A stretch of 64,000 nucleotides of DNA from Megamerina dolium (Eukaryota > Arthropoda > Insecta > Diptera > Megamerinidae): positions 60,688,855 through 60,752,854 of the forward strand of contig OY978525.1 in NCBI GenBank assembly GCA_963854835.1. Reading direction: 5' to 3'. Of the stretch, positions 22,271 through 34,336 are shown one piece after another; the first letter of the stretch is position 1; the number at the start of each line of letters is the position of its first letter. The translations under genes were made by a program, and so were the position numbers. Under the pieces are notes generated by a model. That model made no database searches. It was not told the origin of the DNA and worked only from the letters and a program-made list of their open reading frames with translations.

Positions 22271-23581
22271 TCTGTCAAATAAGTACACGGAAATTCTCAT
22301 TTTTAATTTTCCCTCTGAGAATATTTAAAAAATTTTTTTTTCCCTGGTTGGCACAACTGTCAGCCACTATTCTGTGAATTTTTATTGTTATGTGTCATTT
22401 AGTTTGGTTACGGCGTCATTGGGAACAAGTCAACCTTTTGTGTGCGTTGCGATTTTTACTATGGATAAAAATATCGAACAAAGAGTTTGTGTGAAATTTT
22501 GTGTTTCAAACGAAATTTCTTGTGCCAAAAGGTTGGAAATGTTGGAAAAAACATTTGGTGATTCAACCATGTCGAAAACTCAAGTTTACGATTATTATAA
22601 ATCGTTCAAGGAGGGGCGAGAAAAGTGAACGATTTGCCACGTTCAGGACGGCCTTCGACCTCTTCAACTGAAGAAAACGTCGACAAAATAAAGGAAATGG
22701 TGCTCGAAGATCGTCATTATAGTTTGCGAGAGATAGCCCAAGAAATGAACATGTCTCATGAGACCGGTCGTCATATTTTGGTTGATGTTTTGGGTATGCG
22801 GAAAGTCGCAGCGCGAGTGGTGCCAAAAGATCTGAATTTTCTTCAAAAAGTGAATCGCAGTAAGGTTACTGAAGACATGCTTGAACGCGTAAATTCCGAT
22901 CCAACGTTCATCGAACGCATCATAACTGGTGACGAGACATGGGTTTTCGAGTACGACATGCAAACAAGTCAACAATCATCGGATTGGCGCGCCAAAAATG
23001 AGCCGAAACCGAAAAAACCGCGCCAAAGCAAATCGAAAATCAAGATGATGCTGACCGGTTTCTTCGATATTCGTGGTGTTGTTCATTCGGAATTCTTACC
23101 GGAGGGCCAAACCGTCAATAAAGAATATTATCTTGGCGTTATGAGGCGTTTGAGAGAGAATGTTCGTCGCAAAAGGCCAGATTTGTGGCGGAACAACAGT
23201 TGGATTTTGCACCATGATAATGCACCAGCGCACAAAGCCATCATTGTGAACCAGTTTTTGAACAAAAATTCAACAAATATCATCGAACAACCACCGTACT
23301 CTCCAGATATGGCTCCGTGTGACTTTTGCCTGTTTCCAAAACTCAAATTACCACTTCGTGGCACCCGTTTTGAGAGCATTGAAGACATCAAAACTAATTC
23401 GCAACGAGAACTGAAGGCCATCCCGGAATATAGCTTTAAAAAGTGTTTCGTTGATTGGATTGTTCGTTGGAAGAAGTGTATTGTCTCAGAAGGGGCCTAT
23501 TTTGAAGGGGATATAATAAATTTAGATGATTGATAAGTTGTTTGTGTTTTATTTCAAATTTCCGGGTACTTATTTGACAGA

Positions 23582-23584
<3 letters not shown>
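22268..23584 (+). mobile_element. DD34D mariner element, full length
   Basis: The 1,317-bp element is flanked by TA (22,266-22,267 and 23,585-23,586). The terminal inverted repeats are about 27 bp: CATTCTGTCAAATAAGTACA on the left and CATTCTGTCAAATAAGTACC as the complement on the right, with one internal mismatch. It is inserted inside a TA microsatellite. Confidence 0.93.
22461..23533 (+). pseudogene. DD34D mariner transposase, one frameshift
   Basis: The start is MDKNIEQRVCVKFC at 22,461. The frame runs through the N-terminal helix-turn-helix domain (SKTQVYDYYKSFKEG) and stops after REK at about 22,628 because an A run appears one base short. The next frame resumes at once with VNDLPRSGRPSTSS and continues to the normal end. 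Catalytic motifs are IITGDETWV (first Asp), ILHHDNAPAH (second Asp) and SPDMAPCDF (third Asp), 34 residues between the last two. The family includes the transposase part of SETMAR-like proteins. One lesion makes this copy non-autonomous, though its terminal repeats look usable. Confidence 0.9.

Positions 23585-23642
<58 letters not shown>
23585..23642. repeat. (TA)n tract, second segment
   Basis: Pure TA between the right end of the mariner and the left end of DD41D copy 3. Confidence 0.97.
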
Positions 23643-23645
<3 letters not shown>

Positions 23646-24966
23646 GATTATCCATTTCGCGGTTTCAAAAGTATAGGGCTAGAATTCGACATCTGTCAAA
23701 CTGAGTTGTTAAAACAATTTCTTTCTTTTTCAGTTCAAAGTCTGACATTTGCGAAAATGGATCGCTTAACTATCGCACAACGCATTAAAATTGTAAAAAC
23801 CTACTACAAAAATGGTGATTCTGCCACAGCCACATATCGTGCTTTAAGAGGAGATTATGGTTTACATAATCGTCCAACTACTCAAGCAATTGGCAAAATT
23901 GTGAAGAAATATGAAGAGACTGGATCGGTTACAGATATTGTAAGGCTTGTGCATCATCTTTTCGCTCGTACCACCGAAAATATCGCTGCTGTAAGTGAAA
24001 GTGTTGCCGAAGACCCGAATGTGTCGATTCCTCGTCGTTCTCAGGAATTAGGACTGTCTTACGGCACATTATGGCGTATTTTGCATTTGGATCTACACCT
24101 ACATCCATATAAAATCCAGCTCACACAACAACTGAAGCCAGCTGACCATTCACAACGTCGTAGATATGTCGAATGGGTGCTTGAACAACAGGCGGTGGAC
24201 GGCGATTTTTCGAACAAAATTTTCTTCAGCGACGAAGCACATTTCTCACTCGGTGGGTATGTTAACAAACAAAATTGTCGTATTTGGGGTTCTGAGAATC
24301 CTTATTTGGGGTTCTGAGAATCCTCCAGTAATTGAAGAGAGGCCACTACATCCACAAAAAGTCACTGCTTGGTGCGCTCTTTGGTCCGGAGGTGTGATTG
24401 GACCTTACTTCTTCGAAAACGACGATGGAACGACTGTCACCGTCAATTCGGAGCGTTATGGTCATATGATAACCGACTTTTTTTTGCCTGCTATTGAAGA
24501 ATACGACTTAGAGAATATGTGGTTTCAACAAGACGGTGCCACATGCCACACAACTCGAGCGAATATGGCTTTATTGCAAGAGAAATTTTCTGGCCGCGTA
24601 ATTTCTCGTCGTGGCGATATCAAGTGGCCACCAAGATCATGCGATTTGACACCGCTTGACTTTTTTTTGTGGGGCTACGCGAAAGACCGTGTTTATGCAG
24701 ATAAACCTTTAACTCTTGAGCACCTAAAAACCAACATTCGTCACGTTATGGCTGAGATACCGCCCAATATGTGTCAAAAAGTGGTCGAAAATTACCTCAA
24801 AAGAATCGATGCTTGCAACAATTCGCGTGGTGGTCATTTAAATGATGTAGTATTTCACACATAATGTCAACGTTCAAACTTTATAATAAAAAAGAAATAT
24901 CATGATAAAAAATATTTTATATGTGTTTTATTTACATTTACTTTTGAAACCGCAAAATGGATAACC

Positions 24967-24969
<3 letters not shown>
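23643..24969 (+). mobile_element. DD41D mariner-type element, copy 3
   Basis: Full length with both terminal repeats (AAGGATTATCCATTTCGCGG on the left; complement AAGGGTTATCCATTTTGCGG on the right) and TA on both sides, inside the TA tract. It is nearly identical to copy 2 outside the linker and the small duplication described for its transposase. Confidence 0.93.
23757..24864 (+). pseudogene. DD41D transposase, broken by a 22-bp tandem duplication (copy 3)
   Basis: The start MDRLTIAQRIKIV is at 23,757. The linker reads RLVHHLFARTTENI, the longer version. The 22-base unit at 24,282-24,303 is repeated at 24,304-24,325, so the protein continues for only a few wrong residues and stops after YLGF. 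The remaining frame encodes the second and third catalytic Asp blocks (FQQDGATCH, LTPLDFFLWG) intact. The first Asp (FFSDEAHF) lies before the lesion. Confidence 0.92.

Positions 24970-25011
<42 letters not shown>
24970..25011. repeat. (TA)n tract, third segment
   Basis: Pure TA after DD41D copy 3; ends at ATTCTTTATA. Confidence 0.96.
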
Positions 25012-25616
<605 letters not shown>

Positions 25617-25706
25617 ATATTAAATTTGTTATGCATCAGCCGGGGATTGACCCACGACCTACAGATCAGAAAGCCAACACACTAACACTGATCTACGGCA
25701 CCCACC
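25617..25706 (-). mobile_element. tRNA-headed SINE, copy S3 (head only)
   Basis: Read on the minus strand: GGTGGGTGCCGTAGATCAGT, then GTGGGTCAATCCCCGG and GCATAACAAATTTAATATCG. The same junction to BEL sequence as in S2 follows. It abuts the cut right terminus of the Tc1-like element at 25,707. Confidence 0.85.
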
Positions 25707-26346
25707 CATAAATATTGGTGCACAGAAAAACCGACGCCAAATGAAAAGGAATTAATATTTTTCAATCCTTTTTTTTTTATTGTGTTATTCAATGGCTACA
25801 AATCTTAGAACAACTTATTCGAAATTACTTCCATTTGTCTTCAAGTACGACTAGAGACGATCTGCCCAATCATCGATCGCGAGACGCACTACATGCATGG
25901 GGAAATTGTCCACTTCACGGACAAGATTTTTGCGAAATGTGCATTTCCAGCGACAAGATTTTCTGTTTTCGCAGCGGTTTTCGGTCGATTCGTTTCTTTA
26001 CGGCTTTGATCGCTTTCGGAGTTCTCACAATGCGTGGACGGACAGATATTTGACGGTTTCGTACTGCACCAGTATCCTCAAACAAGTTCACAGCACGATA
26101 CACAAAATTGCGAGTGATGCCAAACGCCTTTTCCCATGTTACGTTTTAGTAGGCCAACTACAACAATACGATTTTCGATGTCTCCCCATTCCATGATTGT
26201 AAACAATTGATGCCAAAAACTTCATACGCGGCAATGAAGCATAAATGTCACCTGTCAAATCACAGTCAAGATGAAATGGATGCGCCCAATATTGCATTCG
26301 TAATGAATGTGTTTAGTTATGTACCAATATTTATGACTTGACTGGG
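25707..26346 (-). mobile_element. Tc1-like deletion derivative, right copy
   Basis: Inverted partner of 21,161-21,720. It keeps about 80 bp more of the right end, including the inner part of the right terminal repeat (CATAAATATTGGTGCACAG), and ends at 26,346 before TA. The same N-terminal blocks (NFVYRAVNLFEDTGAVRN, AIKAVKKRIDRKPLRKQK) and the same loss of the catalytic domain are present. Confidence 0.77.
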
Positions 26347-26577
26347 TACACTATTCACATTCTCATTTGTCTACTCTCGAATGACAGCCCTTTTATAGTA
26401 AAAAGATACAAAACTTTTTAAATAAATACGAAAGCTTTATTATATACAAAACTAAAGCTTAATAATTATCGGTGTATATGCTTTTAGATGGAATTGATGC
26501 TGTCACTCTAATACAATATGCATAAATGGAAACATATTTTGCACAAATGCCATTTTTCGCTCTTACTTAATTAAATG
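26347..26577. repeat. Right arm of compound inverted repeat, outer flank
   Basis: Inverted counterpart of 20,953-21,160; ends near CGCTCTTACTTAATTAAATG. The gypsy element starts a few bases later. Confidence 0.78.
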
Positions 26578-26583
26578 AACCTT

Positions 26584-28735
26584 TTTGATAGATAGTGAAG
26601 CTGAAATTTCAGTTCTACCAGCATCAAAATTCAAAAGCTATAAGAGATCGTCAGACTTTATTTTAACTGCAGGAACGACACACACATTTCGACTTACGCC
26701 AAAAAAATTTTTAATATAAATTTCGGGTTACGAAGTGATTTTCCTTTCACATTTCTGATAGCTAATATATCAAAATCTATAATTGGTGCTGACTCTCTAG
26801 AAAAATACGAATTGTTAGTAGATGTTAAGCATAAACGTTTAATTGACAATATAACGAATTTATCAGTCAGTGCAATATTAAGTTATTGCAATATTACATC
26901 ACCTAAAATATTTTGGGTAGATATCAAGTACACAGAAATTTAAGAAATTAAAGAATTTAACCAGATTATAACAAACAAGTTAATCAGTCGACAATCCACC
27001 ATATTGTAACAGAAGGGCCTCTTCCATTCTACAGACCAAGACGTCTGGATCCTATTAAATATAAAACTGCTAAATCAGAATCTGAAATGTTAGTTAGAAC
27101 AGGCATTTGTCGTCCATACAAATCTCAAGCGTCATCTCCATTGCACTTGGTACCAAAGAAAGAACCAAATAACTGGAAACCTTGTGGAGATTATAGAAGA
27201 TTGAATTTAATCACAGTACCAGACCGATATCCATTACCACATATTCATGATTTACATATAGATTTTCAAGATAAACACATATTTTCCAAAATTGATCTAG
27301 TACGGGCTTACCACCAGATTCCGGTTGCAGAAGAAGACATAAGATTTCTATTACAACCCCTTTTGGAATGTTCGAATTTACAAAAATGCTTTTTGGTTTA
27401 CGTAATTCTGCACAAACATTCAAAAGTTTTATTAATGAAGTTACATTAAATTTTGATTTCACACTCGCATATTTAGATGACATTTAATCGCAAGTAAAAA
27501 TGAATCACAACATTTGCAACATTTAACTATACTTTTTAAACAGTTAAACAAATACGGTTTAAATATAAAACCTGCGAAATGTAATTTCGGCGCCGAAAAC
27601 CTTGACTTTTTAGGATACAATATTTCTAACGTTGGAATTCGTCCATCTGTTGAAAAAGTCAAAACAATTAAAAATTTTGGTAAACCAGCATCGGTCAAAC
27701 AACTTCAAAAATATATAGTAATTGTAAATTACTACCATAGGTATATACCAAAGTTAGCCGAGTTTCTCAGTCCATTACATAACATGCTTACAAAAACTAC
27801 AAAAAATACAACAAAAGGGATAGAAGGGACAGAAAAAACAACACAACTTTTTGAAGCTGTAAAAGATAACATTGCTGAGGAAATACTGCGCAATTATTTC
27901 AACAGTAAAGCAAAATTATCAGTTACTACAGACGCTTCAAATATTTGCTATTGCTGGTGTTCTGCAACAAGAATTCAAAGGACATGAAGATCTGTTAGCG
28001 TTTTTCTAAAAAAGCTGAGTCTATCTGAATACAAATATAGTACATTCAATAAAGAGCTATTAGCCATTTATTTGACAATAAAACATTTTCAACATTGGTT
28101 AGAAGGTCAAAGTTTTACAGTATTTACAGACCACAAACCGTTAATATTTGATCTAAATTTAAAAACTGAGCGTAGTCCTTGACAAACAAGGCATTTGGAA
28201 TATATTTCACAATTTACACACGATGTACAACACATTCGTGGTGAATCAAATATAGTTGCGGATACACTTTCTAGATACCTAGGTATAGCAGTTTTAGAAA
28301 CAGATGATATTAATTTACAAACTTTATATCAACAACGACAGAATGACGAAAAATTAAAATCACTTATTACAGATACAAACAGTAGATCCAAACTCAAAAT
28401 TCCATTTCTTAAAATTGAGATTTGGTATGAAATGTCGATGCAAGTCACAAGATCTTATATTCCGAAAACGTGGCGACAAACTATTATTTTTTAATTACAT
28501 AATATATCACATGGTGGAGTAAAAGCCACCCGTCATTTGATATCAAATAGATATTTCTGGCCTGGAAGAAATATCATGGTTAATCAGTGGACTAACGTTC
28601 ATAAATTGTCAGAAATCTAAAATTAATAAACACACCAAGTCTCCAATCACAAAAATCCCGATTCCAAAAAGAAGAATTGAACACATACATATTGACATTG
28701 TCGGTCCTTCACCTTCTTCCTTTATTATCATTACT
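26584..28735 (+). pseudogene. Gypsy pol: protease, RT, RNase H, start of integrase
   Basis: Protease: FLIDSEAEISVLPASKF, where DSGAE is usual. RT: EMLVRTGICRPYKSQASSPL, then PNNWKPCGDYRRLN, then FSKIDLVRAYHQIPV. After a frameshift comes TPFGMFEFTKMLFGLRNSAQ and AYLDDI (the YxDD box, Asp pair intact), followed by a stop. RNase H: KELLAIYLTIKHFQHWLEG and FTDHKPLIFDL, then HIRGESNIVADTLSRY. Integrase zinc finger: NISHGGVKATRHLISNRYFW and HIDIVGPSPSS. At least six stops or frameshifts are present. Confidence 0.87.
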
Positions 28736-28746
28736 TACTAACCCTT
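28736..28746 (+). other. Target-site duplication of RTE copy B (left)
   Basis: TACTAACCCTT; the identical 11 bases recur at 31,917-31,927. Confidence 0.88.
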
Positions 28747-28785
28747 GCTTGCTTGCTTATGTGGCCATAACAGCCGAATATCGAT

Positions 28786-30547
28786 TTAGGCCGAAAATAA
28801 CATGCTTCGCCAGCCATCTCTGTTCTTCGCTAGCTGGCGCCAGTTAGAAATTCCAAGCGCCGTCAGGTTCTCCAGTACTTGGTCTTTCCACCTGACGTTT
28901 GGTCTTCCTCTTCTGCGTCGTCCTACAGCGGGTTCCGAATATACCACCTTCTTAGCTGGAGCGTGTTCTTCCATTCGCTCGACATGACCTAGCCAGCGCA
29001 GACGCTGGATTTTGATGCGCTTTACTATGTAAATATCGGCATACAGCTCGTACAGCTCATGGTTGTACCTTATTCGGTACTCGCCACCAACAGAAATAGG
29101 TCCAAAGATCTTGCGTAGGACTTTTCTCTCGAAAAACCCAAGCATTCGCTCATCCGAGGTGGAAATTGTCCAGGCTTCAGCGCCATATGTTAGGACAGGC
29201 ATGATGAGACACTTGTAGAGTGTAGCTTTCGTTCTTTGAGAGAGGGCTCGACTTCTCAATTGCTTACTCAGCCCAAAGTAACACCTGTTAGCAAGAGTTA
29301 TCCTACGCATGATCTCCAAGCTGACGTCATTACTGCTGTTAATGCTGGTTCCAAGATAGACAAAGTCCCTTACTACTTCAAAAGCGTAGTTGTCAACAGT
29401 GACGTGCTGTCCAAGACGCCGGGACTCTTTGTTTGTTGTGACACTAGATACTTCGTCTTGCCCTCGTTCACCGTGAGACCCATCCGACGCGACTCTCTTT
29501 CTAACTCTGAGAATGCTGCACTGACTGCTCGCGTGTTCATGCCGATTATGTCAATATCGTCAGCAACGGTGCGGAGAGGTCCTTCCCAATTTTCACTGCA
29601 CAACGGGAGTTATACAGTGTCATTCTACAAAGCCGAATGAGCTTTGCAGGAATACCGAACTCAGACATTGTTGCATAGAGGTAATCCCTTACCGGATTGT
29701 CGAAAGCGGCTTTATAATCAACAAATAGATGCTGTGTGTCGATCTGTTTTTCTTGGGTCTTCTCCAGGATTTAGCTCAGTGTGAAAATCTGGTCGATGGT
29801 GGATTTACCAGATCTGAAGCCACACTGATACGGTCCAATCAGGTTGCTGAGCATAGGCTTCAACCTTTCACAGAGTATGCTCGATAGAACCTAGTATGCG
29901 ATACTCAGGAGACTTATTCCACGGTAGTTGGCGCAAATTGTGGAGTCTCCTTTTTTATGTACAGGACAGAGAACACTGAGCCTCCAATCATCAAGCATGC
30001 TTTCATCCGACCATATTCTGCTTATGAGCTGGTGCATGCGGGTGAGCAGCTCATCGCCTCCGGTCTTAAACAACTCGTCAGGCAGGCCATCAGCACCTGC
30101 AGCTTTGTTGTCCTTCAGCCATAAAATGGCCGTTTCAACCCCGTCATAGTCCGGTGGTGGAACATCAACACCATCATCTGTAATTGGGGTTATCGGGCAA
30201 TCTCCTCCACTGGCGGAATTGTTCGCAGCATCGCCATTCAGTAACGTGGAGAAGTGTTCCCTCCATAGGCTCAGTACACTCTGGAAATCTGTAACCAGAT
30301 TTCCATTTCCATCACGACAAGAAGAGGCTCCGGGATTTAAACCTCCAATCAGGCGCTTGATATTTTCGAGGAATTTTCGAGTCTCATTCTTGTCGTTACA
30401 CATCTCTATCTCCTCACACTCGCGTCTTTCCAACTCCCTCTTCTTGCGGCTGAACTCTGCACTCCTCTTCTCTCTGTACCGCTCCTTAACAGCTCGCGTT
30501 GTGCCTGCACGCAGACAGTGTATTTCTCTACGGTAGCGTCGCGACAC
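28786..30547 (-). pseudogene. RTE reverse transcriptase and C-terminus with catalytic-loop deletion (copy B)
   Basis: 30,547-29,891 carries the RT start (DNKAAGADGLPDELFK, VHKKGDSTICANYRGISLL). After stops, FVDYKAAFDNPV gives motif A at about 29,720. Then APLLTILT appears where copy A has motif B; the sequence jumps to VADDIDIIG at about 29,560, so motif B and the Tyr of YADD are gone. The C-terminus (29,319-28,786) is a clean 177-residue frame with LTYGAEAWTISTSDERML and LRWLGHVERM, typical of RTE tails. Confidence 0.9.
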
Positions 30548-31581
30548 TCCTGATCATACCACTCATTCCTCAGAGGCCGGTAATAACCGATTACCTCCTC
30601 GGCAGTAGTAGTCATGGAGTGGAATATATGTGTCCACCGTGCGCATGTATCATTAAGTGGAGGAGTGTTCTTCATAAGCAGATCCGATAGTCGAGTGGAA
30701 AATGCATCTGCTGTCTCTGGTGATCGCAGCTTACTGACGTCGAGCTTTCTCTGTGTGGGAATTCTCTTGTTATTTGCGACACATAAGCGTGTGTGCACCT
30801 TAGCTGCAACAAGGTAGTGATCCGAGTCGATGTTGGCACCACGGATCGATTTCACGTCCATCACACTGGAAGCATGCCTTCCGTCAATCACCACATGATC
30901 AATTTGGTTTTTTGTACGTTGATCTGGAGACAGCCATGTCGCTTTGTGGATATCGAGATTCTGGAAACTGGTACCACCAATTACCATGTTTCGTGCTGCG
31001 GCGAAGTCGATCAGCCTCATTCCGTTATCGGAGGTGTTCTGGTGGAGGTGTTCTGGTGGAAGCTGAATTTTCCGACAGTTGGACCAAAGGTAACCCTCCT
31101 TGCCCACCCTGGCATTAAAGTCACCAAGCACGATTTTGATATCGTGGCGTGGGCAGCGGTCATAAGCTTCTTCGAGGCGCTGAAAGAAGCTCTCCTTGGT
31201 CACATTGTCTTTCTCATCCGTCGGAGCGTGGGCACATATAAGGCTGATGTTGAAAAATTTTGCCTTGATGCGGATTGTGGCCAGCCTCTCGTTCACAGGA
31301 GAGAAATGCGAGGCAAGATGTCGTAGTCTCTTGCTGACCAAAAATCCACATCCTAGTTCGTGCCTTTCAGCATGGCAACTGTAGTAGATGTTACAGGACG
31401 CTCTTTTGGAGCAGCCCTGTCCCGTCCATCGCATTTCCAGGAGAGCGGTGATGTCAGCTCTGTATTTTTCGAGGACATCAACCAGCTGGATAGAGGCACC
31501 CTCCCTATAAAGGGACCGGACATTCCAGGTGCATATCCGTAAAACGTTGTGCTTTTTTTCGTTTGCGGGGGTCATCAACAA
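30406..31581 (-). pseudogene. RTE endonuclease domain (copy B)
   Basis: Open frame of 391 residues. Endonuclease-fold motifs are visible: RICTWNVRSLYR (Asn), ITALLEMRWTG (Glu), IVLGDFNARVGKEG (D-x-N), and NIDSDHYLVAAKV (SDH). A first Met lies at 31,581. RTE elements encode endonuclease and RT in a single ORF; here the frame shifts near 30,406 before the RT. The endonuclease itself looks intact. Confidence 0.9.
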
Positions 31582-31916
31582 AAGCGGTGGTCCTTATCCG
31601 AGGCATTGCCGAGCCCAACGCACAACCTCTAACCACCACTCACTTCAGCCGTCTCCCAGCGGGTGTCAGGATGACGTTGCCCGGTGATCGCCACATGGAG
31701 GGCTCCCATTAATAATAATGAAAGCGCCGTCACATAGTAAGCAGAGCAAGCTATATTACTACCCCTCATTAACAAATAAAGGTATCATCACATAGCGCTC
31801 AGATCAAACTACATGGCAGCCAGTGAGTTGACTTGCGATGAGTTCAACAAGGATTGCGCTAGCCCCACCCGGTTGAGGCAGTTAGACACGTTACCTTGCG
31901 AAAACACCACCAGACC

Positions 31917-31927
31917 TACTAACCCTT
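31917..31927 (+). other. Target-site duplication of RTE copy B (right)
   Basis: TACTAACCCTT, identical to 28,736-28,746. Confidence 0.88.
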
Positions 31928-32675
31928 ATTGATAGAAATACACGATGGCCAGAAGTATATCCAATTAAAAATATATCAGCAACTACTATCGCTGAAACGT
32001 TTTTCCGCGAATATTATCCTAGTTTTGGTACCACTTACCATAACCCCTTGATATAACTAGTTATCAAGGTACACAATTCACATCTAAACTATTTAATGAG
32101 TTCACAAAATTTTTAGGTACTTATAAAATAGTTACTACTTCAATGGAATGATTGAATGATTGAAGGTTTTCACAGCCAATTGAAAGCAATAATAGCCAAA
32201 GAAAATAACGTTAGATAGTTACGATCTGCTTTTAAGGAAAATATCAATGCAACTGCAGCTGAAATGGTTTATGGACACAGTTTAAGACTACCATGTCAGT
32301 TAGTTGTTGAAACAGAACAAAATTTTGATCCAACTTATACATTAGCTAGATTGAAAGAACATTTTCGTAACAGTCGTTCAAATATATCACATCATAAGGA
32401 TTCACCAGTATTTGTTCCAAAAGATTTATATAGTTGCAAATTTGTCCTTATAAGAGTTGACAGGAAGAAAATTGGGTTACAAGAACCATATGATGGACCA
32501 ATTGAGGTGATTGAAAAGAATCCAAAATGGTTTAAAGTAAATGTCAATAATACATATCAAAATATTTCTATAGATAAAATTAAACCTGTTTTTCTAGATA
32601 ATGACACACGGACACAGATCACACCAAATAAAAACAAGAAAAAAGTTACAATGAGTTTATTTGGAGAAGAAGAGT
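31917..32675 (+). pseudogene. Gypsy integrase, C-terminal part
   Basis: Immediately after the RTE insertion the frame reads LLTLIDRNTRWPEVYPI, the catalytic-core start of gypsy integrase, and then NISATTIAETFF. 32,264-32,677 gives AAEMVYGHSLRLPCQL and the C-terminal DNA-binding block PKDLYSCKFVLIRVDRKKIG, ending at a normal TAG. The central DDE part between 32,040 and 32,230 is shortened and has stops. Confidence 0.87.
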
Positions 32676-32678
32676 AGT

Positions 32679-32910
32679 TGTAGTGTTAAGTTACCTTAAG
32701 CTTATGTTACTTTATATACAATCTTTTTTTTATATACAATCATATATACAATCAAGTGTTTTTTGATTTAAAAATATTTTTTGATGTTAGAAAATTTTTA
32801 ATTAAATAAAAATATATACTTGTGTAGTGAACATAATTTCAAACATAAAAATATACTTTTTACTTCACGCAAATAATATAATTTTAATTCAACCTCCAAA
32901 CATCGACACT
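32679..32910 (+). repeat. Candidate 3' LTR of the gypsy element
   Basis: Begins TGTAGTGTTAAGTTACC straight after the purine-rich stretch and is AT-rich up to where BEL sequence begins near 32,911. No matching 5' LTR is in the window, so the right boundary is a guess. Confidence 0.4.
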
Positions 32911-34336
32911 AACTAGCTGGACTGACATTTGTGCTCAGTATAGTGTAGTGAGCAGTTTTAAATTTCCTCGCATTGTATTGACACCTCATTACAGTTGGAA
33001 AGTTCATGCATTCTGCGCCGCAAGCTTGGCAGCGTTTGGTTCATCCGTCTACATTCGTTCGGAGTGTGATGGTTTCTTAAAATCATGCTTACGTTGTGCG
33101 AAGTCGAAGAGTCTCGCCTCTGACGAGTTTAACTATCGCATTAGTGGAATTGGTGGCATCAATATCGCAAGATTTTCCACATCCTAACACCATTCACTGC
33201 TGATCAGAATTAATGGTCACTCTATCTTGGCTTCACGAACAATCATAAAATTTCAACATTTTTGTATCAAATAGAGTGAGCCAGATTCAAACGCTAACTC
33301 AAGGTATGACTTGGCATCATGTGCCTACTTCTTTGAACCCGGCGACATCCTTTCGAGGGAATGCACTCCGAATGAACTCCGAATGAACAACCGCTGACTC
33401 CACTGAACATCAAAATGGGTACACACCTACTAATTCGTCACATTCAACAAGTTCATTTTGCAGCTGAGCTCAAAGTGCTACGGTTTGATAAGAAACTTAA
33501 CTCATCAAGCAAACTACACTCGTTAAATCCATTTGTCGACTCATTCGGGCTCCTTCTCATTGTAACTCATTGTAAATATCTACACGTAGGACCACAGAGC
33601 GTACTAGCGTCGACAGCAATATTGGCCAATTGGTGGTCGAAAAGCTGTTGCCAGTATTATTAACAAATGCATTCGATGTTTCCGTTTGAAACCAAAAATC
33701 TACGAGCACATTATGGGTAGCCTACCATCCGACAGAGTACAAGCCAACAGAGTATTTTTCACCACTGGTATTAACTATTGTGTGCCATTCTACTATAAGT
33801 CAGAAGTTCGGACTAGACCACCTATCAAATGCTACATATCCATTTTCGTTGGCTTCAGCATGAAGGCTTGTCATCTGGAACTTGTACAAAAATTTTCCAC
33901 ACCATCATTTTTACCTGCTCTAAATTCTATCATTTGAAGTGTGTCAAATCGGAGCGATAATTAATTCTCGCCAACTTTGTCCAATTTCAGAGAATCCAGA
34001 TGATTTGGACGTGTTGACACCTGCTCATTTCCACTTAGGTGAGCCATTTACATCTTTCGTTAAACCAGACGTCACCAGTCTCGATATCAGTCATTTAAAC
34101 CGATGGCAGCGCATTTGTCTTTGGAAAAAATGGAGCTCATAAACATGGTCCATTTGAAAGATGAAAACCTACCATCACTGAAATGGCGACTAGGGCGTGT
34201 GGAGACTTTAATTTATGGCTCCAATGGTGTGGCTCGTGTTGCAATTATTCGCAATGCCAATGGACTTGTTAAGCGAGCTGTGGGAAAAATTTAGACTGAA
34301 TCTGTTGAAAACCTACAATTTCCAATGTGGGGAGGA
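32911..34336 (+). pseudogene. BEL/Pao pol fragment: RNase H, integrase, C-terminus (copy 2)
   Basis: Closely related to the minus-strand BEL at 51,634-56,727 but with several deletions. RNase H region: VLTPHYSWKVHAFCAASLAA (catalytic CDAS altered to CAAS) and VYIRSECDGFLKSC. Integrase: HLLIRHIQQVHFAAELK, then FTTGINYCVPFYYKSE (DYCGP altered) and SMKACHLELVQ. The DNA block from WSDNATNFVG to the GGLWEAAV region is deleted. The C-terminus reads CQIGAIINSRQLCPISENPD, then PSLKWRLGRVETLIYGSNG. It ends at the LTR. Dead copy. Confidence 0.83.

Larger units (their letters stand above)
28747..31916 (-). mobile_element. RTE-clade LINE, copy B, near full length
   Basis: Inserted in the gypsy integrase. 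On the minus strand the 5' UTR starts at 31,916 (GGTCTGGTGGTGTTTTCGCA), one gene follows, and the 3' end is a short tandem array of GCAA units (AAGCAAGCAAGCAAG) rather than poly-A, as is common in RTE elements. The gene is broken by a ~139-bp deletion in the RT. Confidence 0.93.
26584..32678 (+). mobile_element. Ty3-gypsy LTR retrotransposon interrupted by RTE copy B
   Basis: Domain order protease (26,584), reverse transcriptase (about 26,980-27,480), RNase H (about 27,500-28,290) and integrase (28,500-28,735, resuming at 31,917) defines a Ty3-gypsy pol. The 5' LTR and gag are missing; the left edge coincides with the end of the compound inverted repeat. A purine-rich stretch GGAGAAGAAGAG at 32,661 precedes the candidate 3' LTR. 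Confidence 0.85.

Noticed and set aside
22461..23533. SETMAR-like host gene
   Set aside because: There is no SET domain; it is a plain mariner with terminal repeats and TA duplication.
30406..31581. Host 'craniofacial development protein 2-like' gene
   Set aside because: That name is often given to RTE endonuclease fragments; here it sits in a defined LINE with target duplications.
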